A stretch of 64,000 nt of DNA from Sphingobium lactosutens. Lineage in GTDB: Bacteria; Pseudomonadota; Alphaproteobacteria; Sphingomonadales; Sphingomonadaceae. The notes under the pieces were generated by a model. That model made no database searches. It was not told the origin of the DNA and saw nothing but the letters and a program-made list of their open reading frames with translations. Below, one piece after another: positions 26,844-35,151 of the stretch. Where the stretch lies: contig NZ_QJQX01000083.1 in assembly GCF_013393185.1 (NCBI RefSeq), forward strand, positions 62,001 through 126,000, in the 5' to 3' direction. Numbering within the stretch: the first letter of the stretch is position 1; each line of letters opens with the position of its first letter. Both the position numbers and the translations under genes were made by a program.

Positions 26844-27788
26844 TCACGCTGCGACCTGCGCCCGCATCTGCTCGACCATGCATCTTACGCCCTCCTCGAA
26901 GATTGTCGTTGCAGTCCAACCCAGCAATTCCGTCGCGCGGCTGGGGTCTCCTCCGACCACATCTGGCTGCGATGGCATGCGCGCATCCGCTGGATATTGG
27001 ATCAGCGTCGTCGAGGTCGACGTGGCGGCGGCGACGATGTCGGCCATGGCACGCACGCTCAGCAGGCGTCCCGTACAGAGATTGACGATCGTCCCGCCGG
27101 AAAGGCTGCTAGCGGCAAGCACGCGCAGTCCCGCAACGCAATCCTGCACGGCCAGCATATCGCGCATGCTGTCGGGGGATCGCAGTTCGCTGACCTCGCC
27201 ATTCAGGCAGCGCCGCATCAGCCATGGTAGCAAAAACGCCTCCGATTGGCCGATACCATAGGTCAGCGCCAATCGCGCCGTCAGCACCGGAAAATGCAAT
27301 TGCGGCTGAATTGCTGAGACATAATGGGCGCCTGCCGTTAGCGCCAGCGTATAGGAATTTCGCGGTTCCTCGCGTGCATCTTCAGACTGGCGGCCGATGG
27401 CACTCCCATATTCAGCGAGGGAGCCGGTGCGAACCAGGACGCGCAATCTATCGATCCGCGATGCGGCGGACAATAATATGAGGAGATTATGGAGATCGCC
27501 AGTCAGCGAAGGCCATTCACATGAAGACGACATCCGGGCGTTGCGCCCTGTGTCGGTCGCAAGATGATAGAGAATGGTCGGTCGCACCTGCTTCAGGCAC
27601 TGTTCCACCGCAACGGCGTCGGATAGTTCGACGCGATGTACGACGGCGCCGTTCAACATCCTTTCCGACCTGAGCTGGTGCCGCGGGCGAACGAGGATAT
27701 GCACCTCGTCGCCCGCGGCTATATGCTCGGCGGCAAGGTAGGAGCCGATAAAGCCTCCGCCTCCGGTTACGAGCACATGTTCAGCCAT
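26844..27788 (-). CDS. NAD(P)-dependent sugar epimerase/reductase (extended SDR)
   Basis: 314 residues with the nucleotide-binding GGGGFIG (9-15) and the serine-containing RTGSLAEYG. At the usual Tyr-x3-Lys site the sequence reads NSYTLALTAG, so the lysine is Leu; activity may be altered or another residue may serve. Its place in a CDP-sugar operon suggests the last step, reduction or epimerisation at C4 of the keto sugar. It lies 17 bp after the C-methyltransferase gene. Confidence 0.8.
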   Translation of the reverse strand: MAEHVLVTGGGGFIGSYLAAEHIAAGDEVHILVRPRHQLRSERMLNGAVVHRVELSDAVAVEQCLKQVRPTILYHLATDTGRNARMSSSCEWPSLTGDLHNLLILLSAASRIDRLRVLVRTGSLAEYGSAIGRQSEDAREEPRNSYTLALTAGAHYVSAIQPQLHFPVLTARLALTYGIGQSEAFLLPWLMRRCLNGEVSELRSPDSMRDMLAVQDCVAGLRVLAASSLSGGTIVNLCTGRLLSVRAMADIVAAATSTSTTLIQYPADARMPSQPDVVGGDPSRATELLGWTATTIFEEGVRCMVEQMRAQVAA

Positions 27789-27805
27789 ATTTTACGTCCC
27801 TGCAA

Positions 27806-29026
27806 TCAGCTGACGAGCATGGGCTGCGGCAACGGCACTAGGAACCGGCCACCCCGTGCCACGAAGTCGGATTGCTGTTCGCGGATTTCGTCGAAGAAAT
27901 TCCAGGCCAGCACCATCAATATGTCGGGACTTTCCGACTCGATCGCCTCGGGCGACCGCACGGGAATTTTCATGCCCGGCGAAAAAAGTCCCTGTTTCAG
28001 GGGATTCCGGTCGACCAGAAAATCCAGCTCGTTCGGCCCGATGCCGAAATAGTTGAGCAGCGTATTGCCCTTCGCCGGTGCGCCATAGCCGGCGATCTTC
28101 ATGCCATCCGCCTTGAGTTCGCTCAGCATGTCGAGCAACTGGATGCGAATCGCCTCGATCCGGGCAGCGAAATGCTGATAGGTTTCCGGCTCCAGCATGC
28201 CCGCTTCGCGCTCCTCGCGCAGCATGGTGTGCACTTCCTCGCTTGGTACGGCGAGGCCCTTTGGACGGAAGAAGACGCGCATCGACCCGCCATGGATCGG
28301 CAGGCGATGCACATCCACCAGTTCCAGATCGAAGAAGGCGCCCAGCTTCTGCAACGACAACAGGCTGAATTCGGACACATGCTCCTGATAGACCGTGTCG
28401 AATTCATTGCGTTCCAGCAACTCCTTCGCCCAGGGCACTTCGACGACAAAATGACCATCGTCGGCCAGCAACCGGGTCACGCCCTCCATGAAATTATGGA
28501 GGTCGCCAATGTGGTTGAAGGTATTGGTCGTGACGATCACCTGTGCCGGGCCATGGGCGTCGCGCACCTCCAGCGCCGTGTCGGGATCGAAATAGGCGAC
28601 ATGCACCTGCACGCCCCGTTCTTCGGCGATGTCCGCCAGATTGGCGGCGGGGTCTATTCCCAGCGTGCGCTGGCCACGTGCCTTGCAGGCCGTCAGCAAC
28701 AGTCCGTCATTGCAGCCGATGTCCACAACCAGGCCGCCATCGGCCGCCTCTCCCAAGACGTCCGCCAGCTTGTCGAAATGATGGTGCATCGTCGTCGCGC
28801 TCGACGGGACGTAGAGATAGTGGCGAAAGAAGTCGGCCGGAATCTGGTCGGCGATCTCGATCAGCCCGCAGTTCAGGCAGACTTCGGTGTTGAGCGAAAA
28901 GGCAGGCTGGCTATCGCCATGCTCCTCCGGCCGAACGAACATGTTGGCCGGCGGATGCTGTCCCATCGGCAGAAAAAGATAGGGATTGGGCGCCAGGCAG
29001 GCGCGACAATGCTGAAGACGTTCCAT
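27806..29026 (-). CDS. Sugar C-methyltransferase (TylCIII/NovU type)
   Basis: 406 residues with the three-part layout of NDP-sugar C-methyltransferases. The N-terminal zinc-binding part has CRAC and CLNC. The central SAM domain has VVDIGCNDGLLL. The C-terminal domain has KIAGYGAPAKGNTLLNY. The catalytic Tyr-x-x-His segment (YQEHVSEFSL) is present. The family methylates carbon next to the ketone of 4-keto-6-deoxy sugars. Here it would act after the 4,6-dehydratase and the 3-dehydratase encoded upstream, giving a branched sugar. Confidence 0.9.
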   Translation of the reverse strand: MERLQHCRACLAPNPYLFLPMGQHPPANMFVRPEEHGDSQPAFSLNTEVCLNCGLIEIADQIPADFFRHYLYVPSSATTMHHHFDKLADVLGEAADGGLVVDIGCNDGLLLTACKARGQRTLGIDPAANLADIAEERGVQVHVAYFDPDTALEVRDAHGPAQVIVTTNTFNHIGDLHNFMEGVTRLLADDGHFVVEVPWAKELLERNEFDTVYQEHVSEFSLLSLQKLGAFFDLELVDVHRLPIHGGSMRVFFRPKGLAVPSEEVHTMLREEREAGMLEPETYQHFAARIEAIRIQLLDMLSELKADGMKIAGYGAPAKGNTLLNYFGIGPNELDFLVDRNPLKQGLFSPGMKIPVRSPEAIESESPDILMVLAWNFFDEIREQQSDFVARGGRFLVPLPQPMLVS

Positions 29027-29050
29027 TAAATTCTCCCTTTTGACGACGTG

Positions 29051-30262
29051 TCAGGCCGCGTGCCATGTCGGCGCCGCGTGATGGTCCGCAAACTCGCGGA
29101 AACGATCGTGGATATGGTCGATCTGGGCGTCGCTCAGCCCGTGATGGCAGGCGATCAATATGCCCCCGCGCGTGACCGCATCGGCGACCGGATAGCCATC
29201 ATCCCCGACATGCGTCCTGATCTGCGCCATGGCCGGTTGCCGCAAGATATTGCCGGTAAAGACGACACGCGTCTGGATGTCGGCCTGCTCCAGCCAGATT
29301 TGCAGATCGCGCCGGCTGAAAGGCGCGTTCGGACGAACCGTCAGCGGGAAGGCGAGCCAGCCCGTACGGGCTTCGGGCAACTGGCGCGGCAGGATGAACC
29401 AGTCCTCATATTGCGAGAAGAAACTCAGGTGCCGGGCGAAATTATATTCCCGCAGGCTGATGTTCGTATCCAGCTTGTCGAGCTGGACCAGGCCGAAAGC
29501 CGCACCCATTTCGGAAGGCTCCATATTATAGCCCAGTTCCTCGAACAGGAATTTGGCATCATAGGGAATGTCGCCCAGCGTGACGTCGAAGCGGCGCTCT
29601 ATCGCTTCCGAATCGACGAAGATCGACGATGAACGCCCCCAGGACCGCAGCAGCAGGGCGCGGCGATCCCATGCCTCGTCATTTACGCACAACATGCCGC
29701 CATTACCGGCTGCGTTGATGACATGGGAGCCGTAGAAGCTGGTGGTGCTGATGTGCGATCGCAAGCCGGTCGGCCGCCCGCGCAATGTCGCACCGAGCGT
29801 ATCCGCGCTGTCCTCGACCAGGATGAGATTATGCCATTCGGCAATTTCGCGAAGCCGGTCCCAGTCCGGCAGGTTCCCGATCAGCGACGGGATCATCATT
29901 GCCCGCGTGCGCGAGCTGATCATCGACTCGAGAAGATCCTCATCGATATTATAGGTACCTTCCCGCACATCGACGAAGGCCGGTACCAGACCATGGCGAA
30001 CGATCGGCGCTACCGTCGTGGCAAAGGTCAGCGCGGGCGTGATGACCTCGCTGCCGGCCGGCAGGCGGAGCAGCTCGATCGCAAGGTAATTGGCCGAGGA
30101 GCCGGAATTGACCATGATCCCGTGCCGCTTTGCAAAGAGCGCGGCAACCCGTGCCTCCATCTCGCGAACATGGGCGCCCATCTGGGTCGATCCGCGCAGG
30201 ACGGAAACGACCGCGTCGATCTCCTCTTGTCCATGGACGCTCTGGCCATAGTTCACGCGCAT
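29051..30262 (-). CDS. PLP-dependent sugar 3-dehydratase, ColD/E1-like, without Fe-S motif
   Basis: 403 residues of the DegT/DnrJ fold. VEDSADTLGA (149-158) provides the cofactor-ring Asp. At the Schiff-base position the sequence is SFYGSH, so His180 replaces the lysine, the mark of 3-dehydratases such as ColD and the E1 enzyme RfbH/AscC. E1 enzymes also need four cysteines for a [2Fe-2S] cluster soon after this point, but only Cys192 and Cys372 exist here, and the segment LLRSWGRSSSIFVDSE has none. It therefore looks ColD-like in mechanism while sitting in a CDP-sugar operon. ATG at 30262 follows GGAGGT by seven bases and overlaps rfbG by 10 bp; the longer frame to 30895 is a shadow. Confidence 0.86.
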   Translation of the reverse strand: MRVNYGQSVHGQEEIDAVVSVLRGSTQMGAHVREMEARVAALFAKRHGIMVNSGSSANYLAIELLRLPAGSEVITPALTFATTVAPIVRHGLVPAFVDVREGTYNIDEDLLESMISSRTRAMMIPSLIGNLPDWDRLREIAEWHNLILVEDSADTLGATLRGRPTGLRSHISTTSFYGSHVINAAGNGGMLCVNDEAWDRRALLLRSWGRSSSIFVDSEAIERRFDVTLGDIPYDAKFLFEELGYNMEPSEMGAAFGLVQLDKLDTNISLREYNFARHLSFFSQYEDWFILPRQLPEARTGWLAFPLTVRPNAPFSRRDLQIWLEQADIQTRVVFTGNILRQPAMAQIRTHVGDDGYPVADAVTRGGILIACHHGLSDAQIDHIHDRFREFADHHAAPTWHAA

Positions 30263-31407
30263 GCGGCGACCTCCCGAAAGACCGGATCGAATTGCGGCAA
30301 TGCGGCAGGGCGCACGCCCAGCACGTAGCGGGCAATCTGCCGCTCGCTGAGGAGGCGCAGGTCGCATCGCGCAGAAAGCGCAGCCCGGTACCATTCGACC
30401 GTCATGGCGACGGCATCCGCCAGGCTGAGGCGCGGTCGCCAGCCAAGCTGTTCGCGCGCCTTGCCGCTGTCGAGCCGAAGGATCGCCGCCTCGGGCGGGG
30501 ACTGCCCCGGATCGCCGAAAACGAAGCTTGGAGCGCCCCGTCCCCAGGCGCTTTCCACCATCCCGGCCAGCGTCGCGACATCCACGGTCGCCTCCGCATC
30601 GGGACCGAAATTCCACGCGCCGCCAACGCTGCGATCCCCCTCGATCAGTCGCGCCGCCAGCATCAGATAACCGGCAAGCGGTTCCAGCACATGCTGCCAG
30701 GGCCGCACGCTGGCGGGATTGCGGACCTGCACCGGCTTGCCGGCTTCCACGGCGCGGATGATGTCGGGCACCAGCCGATCGACGCTCCAGTCGCCGCCGC
30801 CAAAGACATTCCCTGCCCGCACCGATGCCAGCACCGGGCTGTCCGCCTCCCCGAAGAAGGACCGGCGATAGGCTTCGACCACCAGTTCGGCGCACCCCTT
30901 GGACGCGCTATAGGGATCGCTGCCACCCAGCCGATCGGCTTCGCGATAACCCCAGGACCAGCCCTGATTGTCATAGCATTTGTCGCTCGTCACGACGATC
31001 ACGCCCTTGAGCGAACGAAAGCGGCGGGCGGCGTCGAGAACGACCGCCGTCCCGACTACATTGGTCTGGAACGTCTCGATCGGGGAAACATAGGATGGCC
31101 GCACCAGCGCCTGGGCGGCCATATGAATGACGAGATCGGCGTCGACATCCTCGACCGTCTTCGCAAAGGCAGCCTCATCGCGAATATCGCATAGACGATG
31201 ATCCACCAGGCCATCGACGCCGATCGCCTTGAACAAGCTGGGTCCGCGGTCGCACGGGGGTAGTGCGACCGCGGTAGTGTCGGCGCCCAGCCGCCGGAGC
31301 CACAACGCCAGCCAGCCGCCCTTGAACCCGGTATGCCCGGTCAAGAGTATGCGGCGACCTGCCAGCGCGCGGCTCAGCCGCTCTTCGTCGAACCGCTGAT
31401 CAGGCAT
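30253..31407 (-). CDS. rfbG: CDP-glucose 4,6-dehydratase
   Basis: 384 residues of the extended SDR family. It has the NAD-binding TGHTGFKGGWL (about 24-34), VVTSDKCYDN and the catalytic Tyr-x3-Lys in DPYSASKGCAEL. GFKGGWL and the YDNQGWSWGYRE segment are characteristic of CDP-glucose rather than dTDP-glucose dehydratases. The product is CDP-4-keto-6-deoxyglucose. ATG at 31407 overlaps the rfbF stop by eight bases and has AAAGGG upstream; longer starts lie deeper inside rfbF. Confidence 0.93.
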   Translation of the reverse strand: MPDQRFDEERLSRALAGRRILLTGHTGFKGGWLALWLRRLGADTTAVALPPCDRGPSLFKAIGVDGLVDHRLCDIRDEAAFAKTVEDVDADLVIHMAAQALVRPSYVSPIETFQTNVVGTAVVLDAARRFRSLKGVIVVTSDKCYDNQGWSWGYREADRLGGSDPYSASKGCAELVVEAYRRSFFGEADSPVLASVRAGNVFGGGDWSVDRLVPDIIRAVEAGKPVQVRNPASVRPWQHVLEPLAGYLMLAARLIEGDRSVGGAWNFGPDAEATVDVATLAGMVESAWGRGAPSFVFGDPGQSPPEAAILRLDSGKAREQLGWRPRLSLADAVAMTVEWYRAALSARCDLRLLSERQIARYVLGVRPAALPQFDPVFREVAACA

Positions 31408-32215
31408 CAGCGCTTGCCCTTTCATATGCGGTAGCGACGGGCCGTGCTTTGGTCGGAAGCCACGGCGGAGAGGCGGCTGCACATAGCTGGTTCAGATGAT
31501 CGCGATCGCGGATCGTGTCCATCGGATGCCAGAAGCCGGTATGCTTGTACGCGAACAGCTCGCCATCGGCCGCAAGCCGCGCCAGCGGCGCCTGCTCCAG
31601 CGGCTCTTCGTCGCCACTCAGATAATCGAGCACGCCCGGTTCGAAGATGAAGAAGCCGCCGTTGATCCAGGTCTCATGCTTGCGGACCTTCTCGGTGAAC
31701 TCCACGACGCGGCCGCCATCCAGTTCCAGATTGCCGAAGCGCGCCGGCGGCTGCACCGCCGTCACGGTCGCCAGTCCGCCATGGGAGCGGTGGAATTCCA
31801 GCGCCTTCCCGATGTCCACATCGCCGACGCCATCGGAATAAGTCACCATGAACGTGTCGTTTTCCAACCATTCGCGCAGTCGCAACAGGCGTCCGCCCGT
31901 CATGGTCAGTTCACCTGTATCGACCACCGAAATGTTCCAGTCGACCGACCGACATTGCTTCAAGTCGATATGGCCGTTGCCGACCTGAACGGTGAAGTCG
32001 TTGTTCATGAAATGAAGGTCATGGAAGAACTTCTTCATCAACATCATCTTGTAGCCGCACGCCACGACGAAGTCGGTGAAGCCATGCTGGGCGTAGATAT
32101 CCATGACATGCAGGATGATCGGCTTGCCGCCGACCTCGACCATCGGCTTGGGAACGTGAACCGTTTCTTCCGCCAGGCGCGATCCCAATCCGCCGGCCAA
32201 CAGCACGATTTTCAT
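31400..32215 (-). CDS. rfbF: Glucose-1-phosphate cytidylyltransferase
   Basis: 271 residues. It begins MKIVLLAGGLGSRL with the nucleotidyltransferase signature, then the KPMVEVGGKPIILHVMDIY segment. VTYSDGVGDVD and WINGGFFIFEPGVLDYL are typical of RfbF/DdhA. It makes CDP-glucose from CTP and glucose-1-phosphate, the first step of the CDP-sugar branch. ATG at 32215 has AGGGAGC six bases upstream; the longer frame to 32254 has no support. It is the first gene of the leftward CDP-sugar operon (rfbF, rfbG, 3-dehydratase, C-methyltransferase, epimerase, GT2). Confidence 0.94.
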   Translation of the reverse strand: MKIVLLAGGLGSRLAEETVHVPKPMVEVGGKPIILHVMDIYAQHGFTDFVVACGYKMMLMKKFFHDLHFMNNDFTVQVGNGHIDLKQCRSVDWNISVVDTGELTMTGGRLLRLREWLENDTFMVTYSDGVGDVDIGKALEFHRSHGGLATVTAVQPPARFGNLELDGGRVVEFTEKVRKHETWINGGFFIFEPGVLDYLSGDEEPLEQAPLARLAADGELFAYKHTGFWHPMDTIRDRDHLNQLCAAASPPWLPTKARPVATAYERASADA

Positions 32216-32720
32216 GATGATGCTCCCTGCCCTAGACGTCATCCGTCTCGTCACGACAGTAAGCGAGGTTGGGTGAGAAGCGATTTGGGCAGAGGAGTTA
32301 CCGCGTCGCTCAAGCGGAGTATGCTGGGCGGATTAAAGGGAGCGTTTGCAGGCCATGCCAATGCTCCGGCGCAACGAAATCCGGTTCGATTTCGCCGACA
32401 TGTCCTCCCACCGGCCCGCCGCCTTGCTACCGCCTGTCGTGATTCCGATCGAACTATCCGATGCAGCGTCAAGGAAATGAGGATGTTGGCCGACAATGGC
32501 CTTTTGGACGATGAGTGCCCTAACCCTTTGGGTCATGGCGGCAGTCTCCAAATGTCATGGCCTTGTCCGAGTGACCAGGAGGATCGATGCCTGCATTTCC
32601 CTCCCGCAAGGCAGGTCAATCATGCCCTTCCATCCCATTGCCATTGGGAGCAATTCAGCCGCCGCCTTGGCGTTTGCAGCCGACTGCCCTAACCTTCAGG
32701 CATATTCACGGGGAGTGCCC
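32216..32720. other. 505-bp divergent region between the CDP-sugar operon and the NUDIX gene
   Basis: Promoters for both directions should lie here but no consensus pair stands out. A 10-bp direct repeat, TGCCCTAACC, occurs at 32516-32525 and 32685-32694. A short open frame with a strong ribosome-binding site occupies the right part and is listed separately. Other open frames in the stretch have no family resemblance. It marks the right border of the exopolysaccharide locus. Confidence 0.5.
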
Positions 32721-32724
32721 ATGA
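32587..32724 (+). CDS. Possible 45-codon small ORF coupled to the NUDIX gene
   Basis: ATG at 32587 follows a perfect AGGAGG (32577-32582) by four bases. The frame stays open for 45 codons and ends in TGA at 32722-32724, overlapping the NUDIX ATG as ATGA. The product would be proline-rich (about nine Pro) with two cysteines and no recognisable domain. The NUDIX gene has its own GGGGAG, so coupling is not required. It may be a leader peptide, a real small protein or chance. Confidence 0.25.
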   Translation: MPAFPSRKAGQSCPSIPLPLGAIQPPPWRLQPTALTFRHIHGECP

Positions 32725-33290
32725 CGAAAATCCTATCGACCCATCTTATCTATGAAGACTGGCTGAACCTGCGCATGGCGCATGTCCAGGCCGACAGCGG
32801 CGATGAATTTGAGCGTCATATCGTGGAGATGCGTCCAGCCATCTCGGTACTGCCCTATGATCCTGCACGACGCGTCGCGCTCACCGTCTCGATGCCGCGC
32901 GCGCCCGTAACCCAGGCGGGCCTGCCCGACATGATGGAGGCGATCGCCGGGCTGATCGACGAGGATGCGGAAAGCTGCACCCGGCGCGAGGCGCTGGAGG
33001 AGGCTGGCGTGCGGCTGGGCGACCTCACCCATGTCGGCCAGATCTGGAGCATCCCCAGCGTCGTCACCGAGAAGATCGACTATTATCTCGCCGAATATCG
33101 CGAAGAGGACAGGATCGAGGAAGGCGGCGGCCATCCCGACGAGCAGGAGAATATTACCGTCTACGAATTGTCGCTCGACGCGCTCTGGACGATGATGGCA
33201 CGCAAGGAACTGGCCGACGGCAAGCTGGCGATATTGCTCATGGCGTTACGGCTGCGACGGCCGGACCTGTTCAGCGTGCCGGTGGACTGA
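32721..33290 (+). CDS. NUDIX hydrolase, NudK/ADP-ribose pyrophosphatase-like
   Basis: 189 residues, close to the usual length of NudK (GDP-mannose/NDP-sugar pyrophosphatase). The Nudix box reads AGLIDEDAESCTRREALEEAG. Its loop between Gly and the first Glu is two residues shorter than the general pattern, as in NudK. The C-terminal EEGGGHPDEQENITVYEL and DGKLAILLMALRL segments also match that group. It hydrolyses the pyrophosphate of an NDP-sugar or ADP-ribose. ATG at 32721 has GGGGAG six bases upstream. The last 20 bp overlap the end of glgX, which reads the other way. A role in turning over ADP-glucose is a guess from position. Confidence 0.85.
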   Translation: MTKILSTHLIYEDWLNLRMAHVQADSGDEFERHIVEMRPAISVLPYDPARRVALTVSMPRAPVTQAGLPDMMEAIAGLIDEDAESCTRREALEEAGVRLGDLTHVGQIWSIPSVVTEKIDYYLAEYREEDRIEEGGGHPDEQENITVYELSLDALWTMMARKELADGKLAILLMALRLRRPDLFSVPVD

Positions 33291-35151
33291 CCGCTATGCT
33301 GCGGGCGGCGACCGTGACGGCGCCGTCCGACAGGTGGAAGGCGCAGTCCTCAATACTGCCGTTGATGCAGATGGCGAGGCCGGTCGCACGATAAAGCAGC
33401 ACCAGCCGGCGACGATGCGGGTCTTCCCACTGAGCCACCGTCAACGACTGGCCTGCCTCATCCAGCCAGTCCACATCCGCATCGGTCAGCAAGGCGACAT
33501 CGCGCAATGCGGGCGTTCCTGTCCGTAGCGCCGCCAGCGCGAAGGCATGCGCCTCCAATTCCCCGTCGCGCGCCGCCCAGTCGATCCAGCCGATTACATT
33601 GTCCTGCGCATAGGCGTTATTGTTGCCCTGCTGGCTGCGGCCGAACTCGTCGCCGGCGGTCAGCATGATCGTCCCGCGCGACAGGAAGAGCGTGGCGAGC
33701 AGAGCCTTCACGTCCCGCCGCCGCGCCGCTGCAATCGCCGGATCGTCGCTCGGCCCCTCGGCGCCATTGTTCCAGCTGAAATTCTCGCCATGGCCGTCGC
33801 GATTCTGCTCGCCATTGGCTTCATTGTGCCGCGTTTCATAGGCGGTGAGATCAGCGAGGGTAAAGCCGTCATGCGCGGCGAGAAAGTTGACGGTCCGGGT
33901 CGCCGTGCCATCGAAAATATCCGACGATCCGGCCAGCCGCGTCGCAAGCGCGCCCAGCGTTCCGGCATCGCCGCGCCAGAAACGACGCACATCATCGCGA
34001 TAGCGGTCGTTCCATTCGAGCCAGCCGTCGCCGAACCGCCCAAGCTGATAGCCGCCCGGACCGATATCCCATGGCTCGGCGATCATCACCCGGTCGGCGA
34101 GAATCGGATCGGCGCGCATTTCCTCCAGCAGGGGCGCACGCGAATCGAAACCATGCGGCATCCGACCCAGCGCCGGGCCAAGATCGAAGCGAAACCCGTC
34201 CACGCCCGCCTGCGTCACGAAATATCTGAGCGAATCGAGGATCAGCCGCCGCACGACCGGTGCGTTGCAGGCGATGCTGTTGCCGGTGCCGGTATCGTTG
34301 ATCAGCCGCCCGTCGGCCTCATGCCGGAAATAGCCCCGCGCATCGAGACCGCGCAGGGACAGGGTCGGCCCCAGCCGGTCGCTTTCGCCATCATGATTAT
34401 AGACCATGTCAAGGATGACGCCGATCCCCGCTTCATGCAGCGCCGCCACCGTCGCGCGCAGTTCGGCCATGCCACCCGGCGCCAGCCGTGGATCGATCGC
34501 GAACCAGTTGACCGGATTATAGCCCCAATAATTGGTCAGCCCCAGCGGCCCCAGATGCCGCTCGTCGATCCACGCGTTGATCGGCATCACCTCCACGGCC
34601 GACACATGCAGCGCCTGCAAATGCGCGATGACCGCCGGATGGGCGAGCGCGGCGATAGTGCCGCGCTGCGCCTCCGGCACGTCGGGATGCAGTTTGGTGA
34701 AGCCACGCACATGGAGTTCGTAGATCAGGCCACCGGGCGTGAAGCGAAGCGGCTGGACTGCCAGCGGAGGCAGCGGCGCTTCGACCACCCCCCTGGGCAT
34801 CAGAGGCGCGGTATCGCCGCCCTGCCCGCGCGGCGCGGCCAAGGCAGGATCATAGGCAAAGGCCCGATCGATCGCAGTGGCGTAGGGATCGAGCAACAGC
34901 TTGCCGGGATCGAACCAGAGGCCCGCGTCGGGATCATATGGGCCATCGGCGCGATAGCCGTAGCGCACGCCTGCACCGACGCCGCCTGCCTCAACCTGCC
35001 AAAGCCCGTCGGCGTCCCGCTGCATCGGCAAGCGCGTTTCCCGTTCCGCCTCATCGAACAGGCAGAGCCAGAGCCGTTCCGCATCGGGTGCCCAGACCGA
35101 AAAACGGGCGCCCGCGCCGGTAAGCAGCGGTGCGCCCGGCCCGTCGCTCAC
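33271..35151 (-). CDS. glgX: Glycogen debranching enzyme
   Basis: 626 residues: an N-terminal CBM48-like domain (about 10-110) and a GH13 barrel. The barrel carries the catalytic Asp in GFRFDLGPALGR, the Glu in VMIAEPWDIGPGGYQ and the HD pair in FLAAHDGFTL; the ENFSWNNGAEG loop is typical of GlgX. It hydrolyses alpha-1,6 branches of limit dextrins left by GlgP. The start is GTG at 35151, overlapping the glgA stop as GTGA. It is the last gene of the glycogen operon. Confidence 0.94.
   Translation of the reverse strand: MSDGPGAPLLTGAGARFSVWAPDAERLWLCLFDEAERETRLPMQRDADGLWQVEAGGVGAGVRYGYRADGPYDPDAGLWFDPGKLLLDPYATAIDRAFAYDPALAAPRGQGGDTAPLMPRGVVEAPLPPLAVQPLRFTPGGLIYELHVRGFTKLHPDVPEAQRGTIAALAHPAVIAHLQALHVSAVEVMPINAWIDERHLGPLGLTNYWGYNPVNWFAIDPRLAPGGMAELRATVAALHEAGIGVILDMVYNHDGESDRLGPTLSLRGLDARGYFRHEADGRLINDTGTGNSIACNAPVVRRLILDSLRYFVTQAGVDGFRFDLGPALGRMPHGFDSRAPLLEEMRADPILADRVMIAEPWDIGPGGYQLGRFGDGWLEWNDRYRDDVRRFWRGDAGTLGALATRLAGSSDIFDGTATRTVNFLAAHDGFTLADLTAYETRHNEANGEQNRDGHGENFSWNNGAEGPSDDPAIAAARRRDVKALLATLFLSRGTIMLTAGDEFGRSQQGNNNAYAQDNVIGWIDWAARDGELEAHAFALAALRTGTPALRDVALLTDADVDWLDEAGQSLTVAQWEDPHRRRLVLLYRATGLAICINGSIEDCAFHLSDGAVTVAARSIAVSPPAR

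Noticed and set aside
30263..30895. Upstream 5' extension of the 3-dehydratase frame
   Set aside because: The extra 211 codons overlap rfbG in another frame and encode low-complexity Arg/Gly-rich sequence; a good ribosome-binding site precedes ATG 30262.
32516..32694. Direct repeat TGCCCTAACC at 32516 and 32685 as an operator pair
   Set aside because: Spacing of 169 bp, no symmetry and no link to a promoter element; chance is likely.
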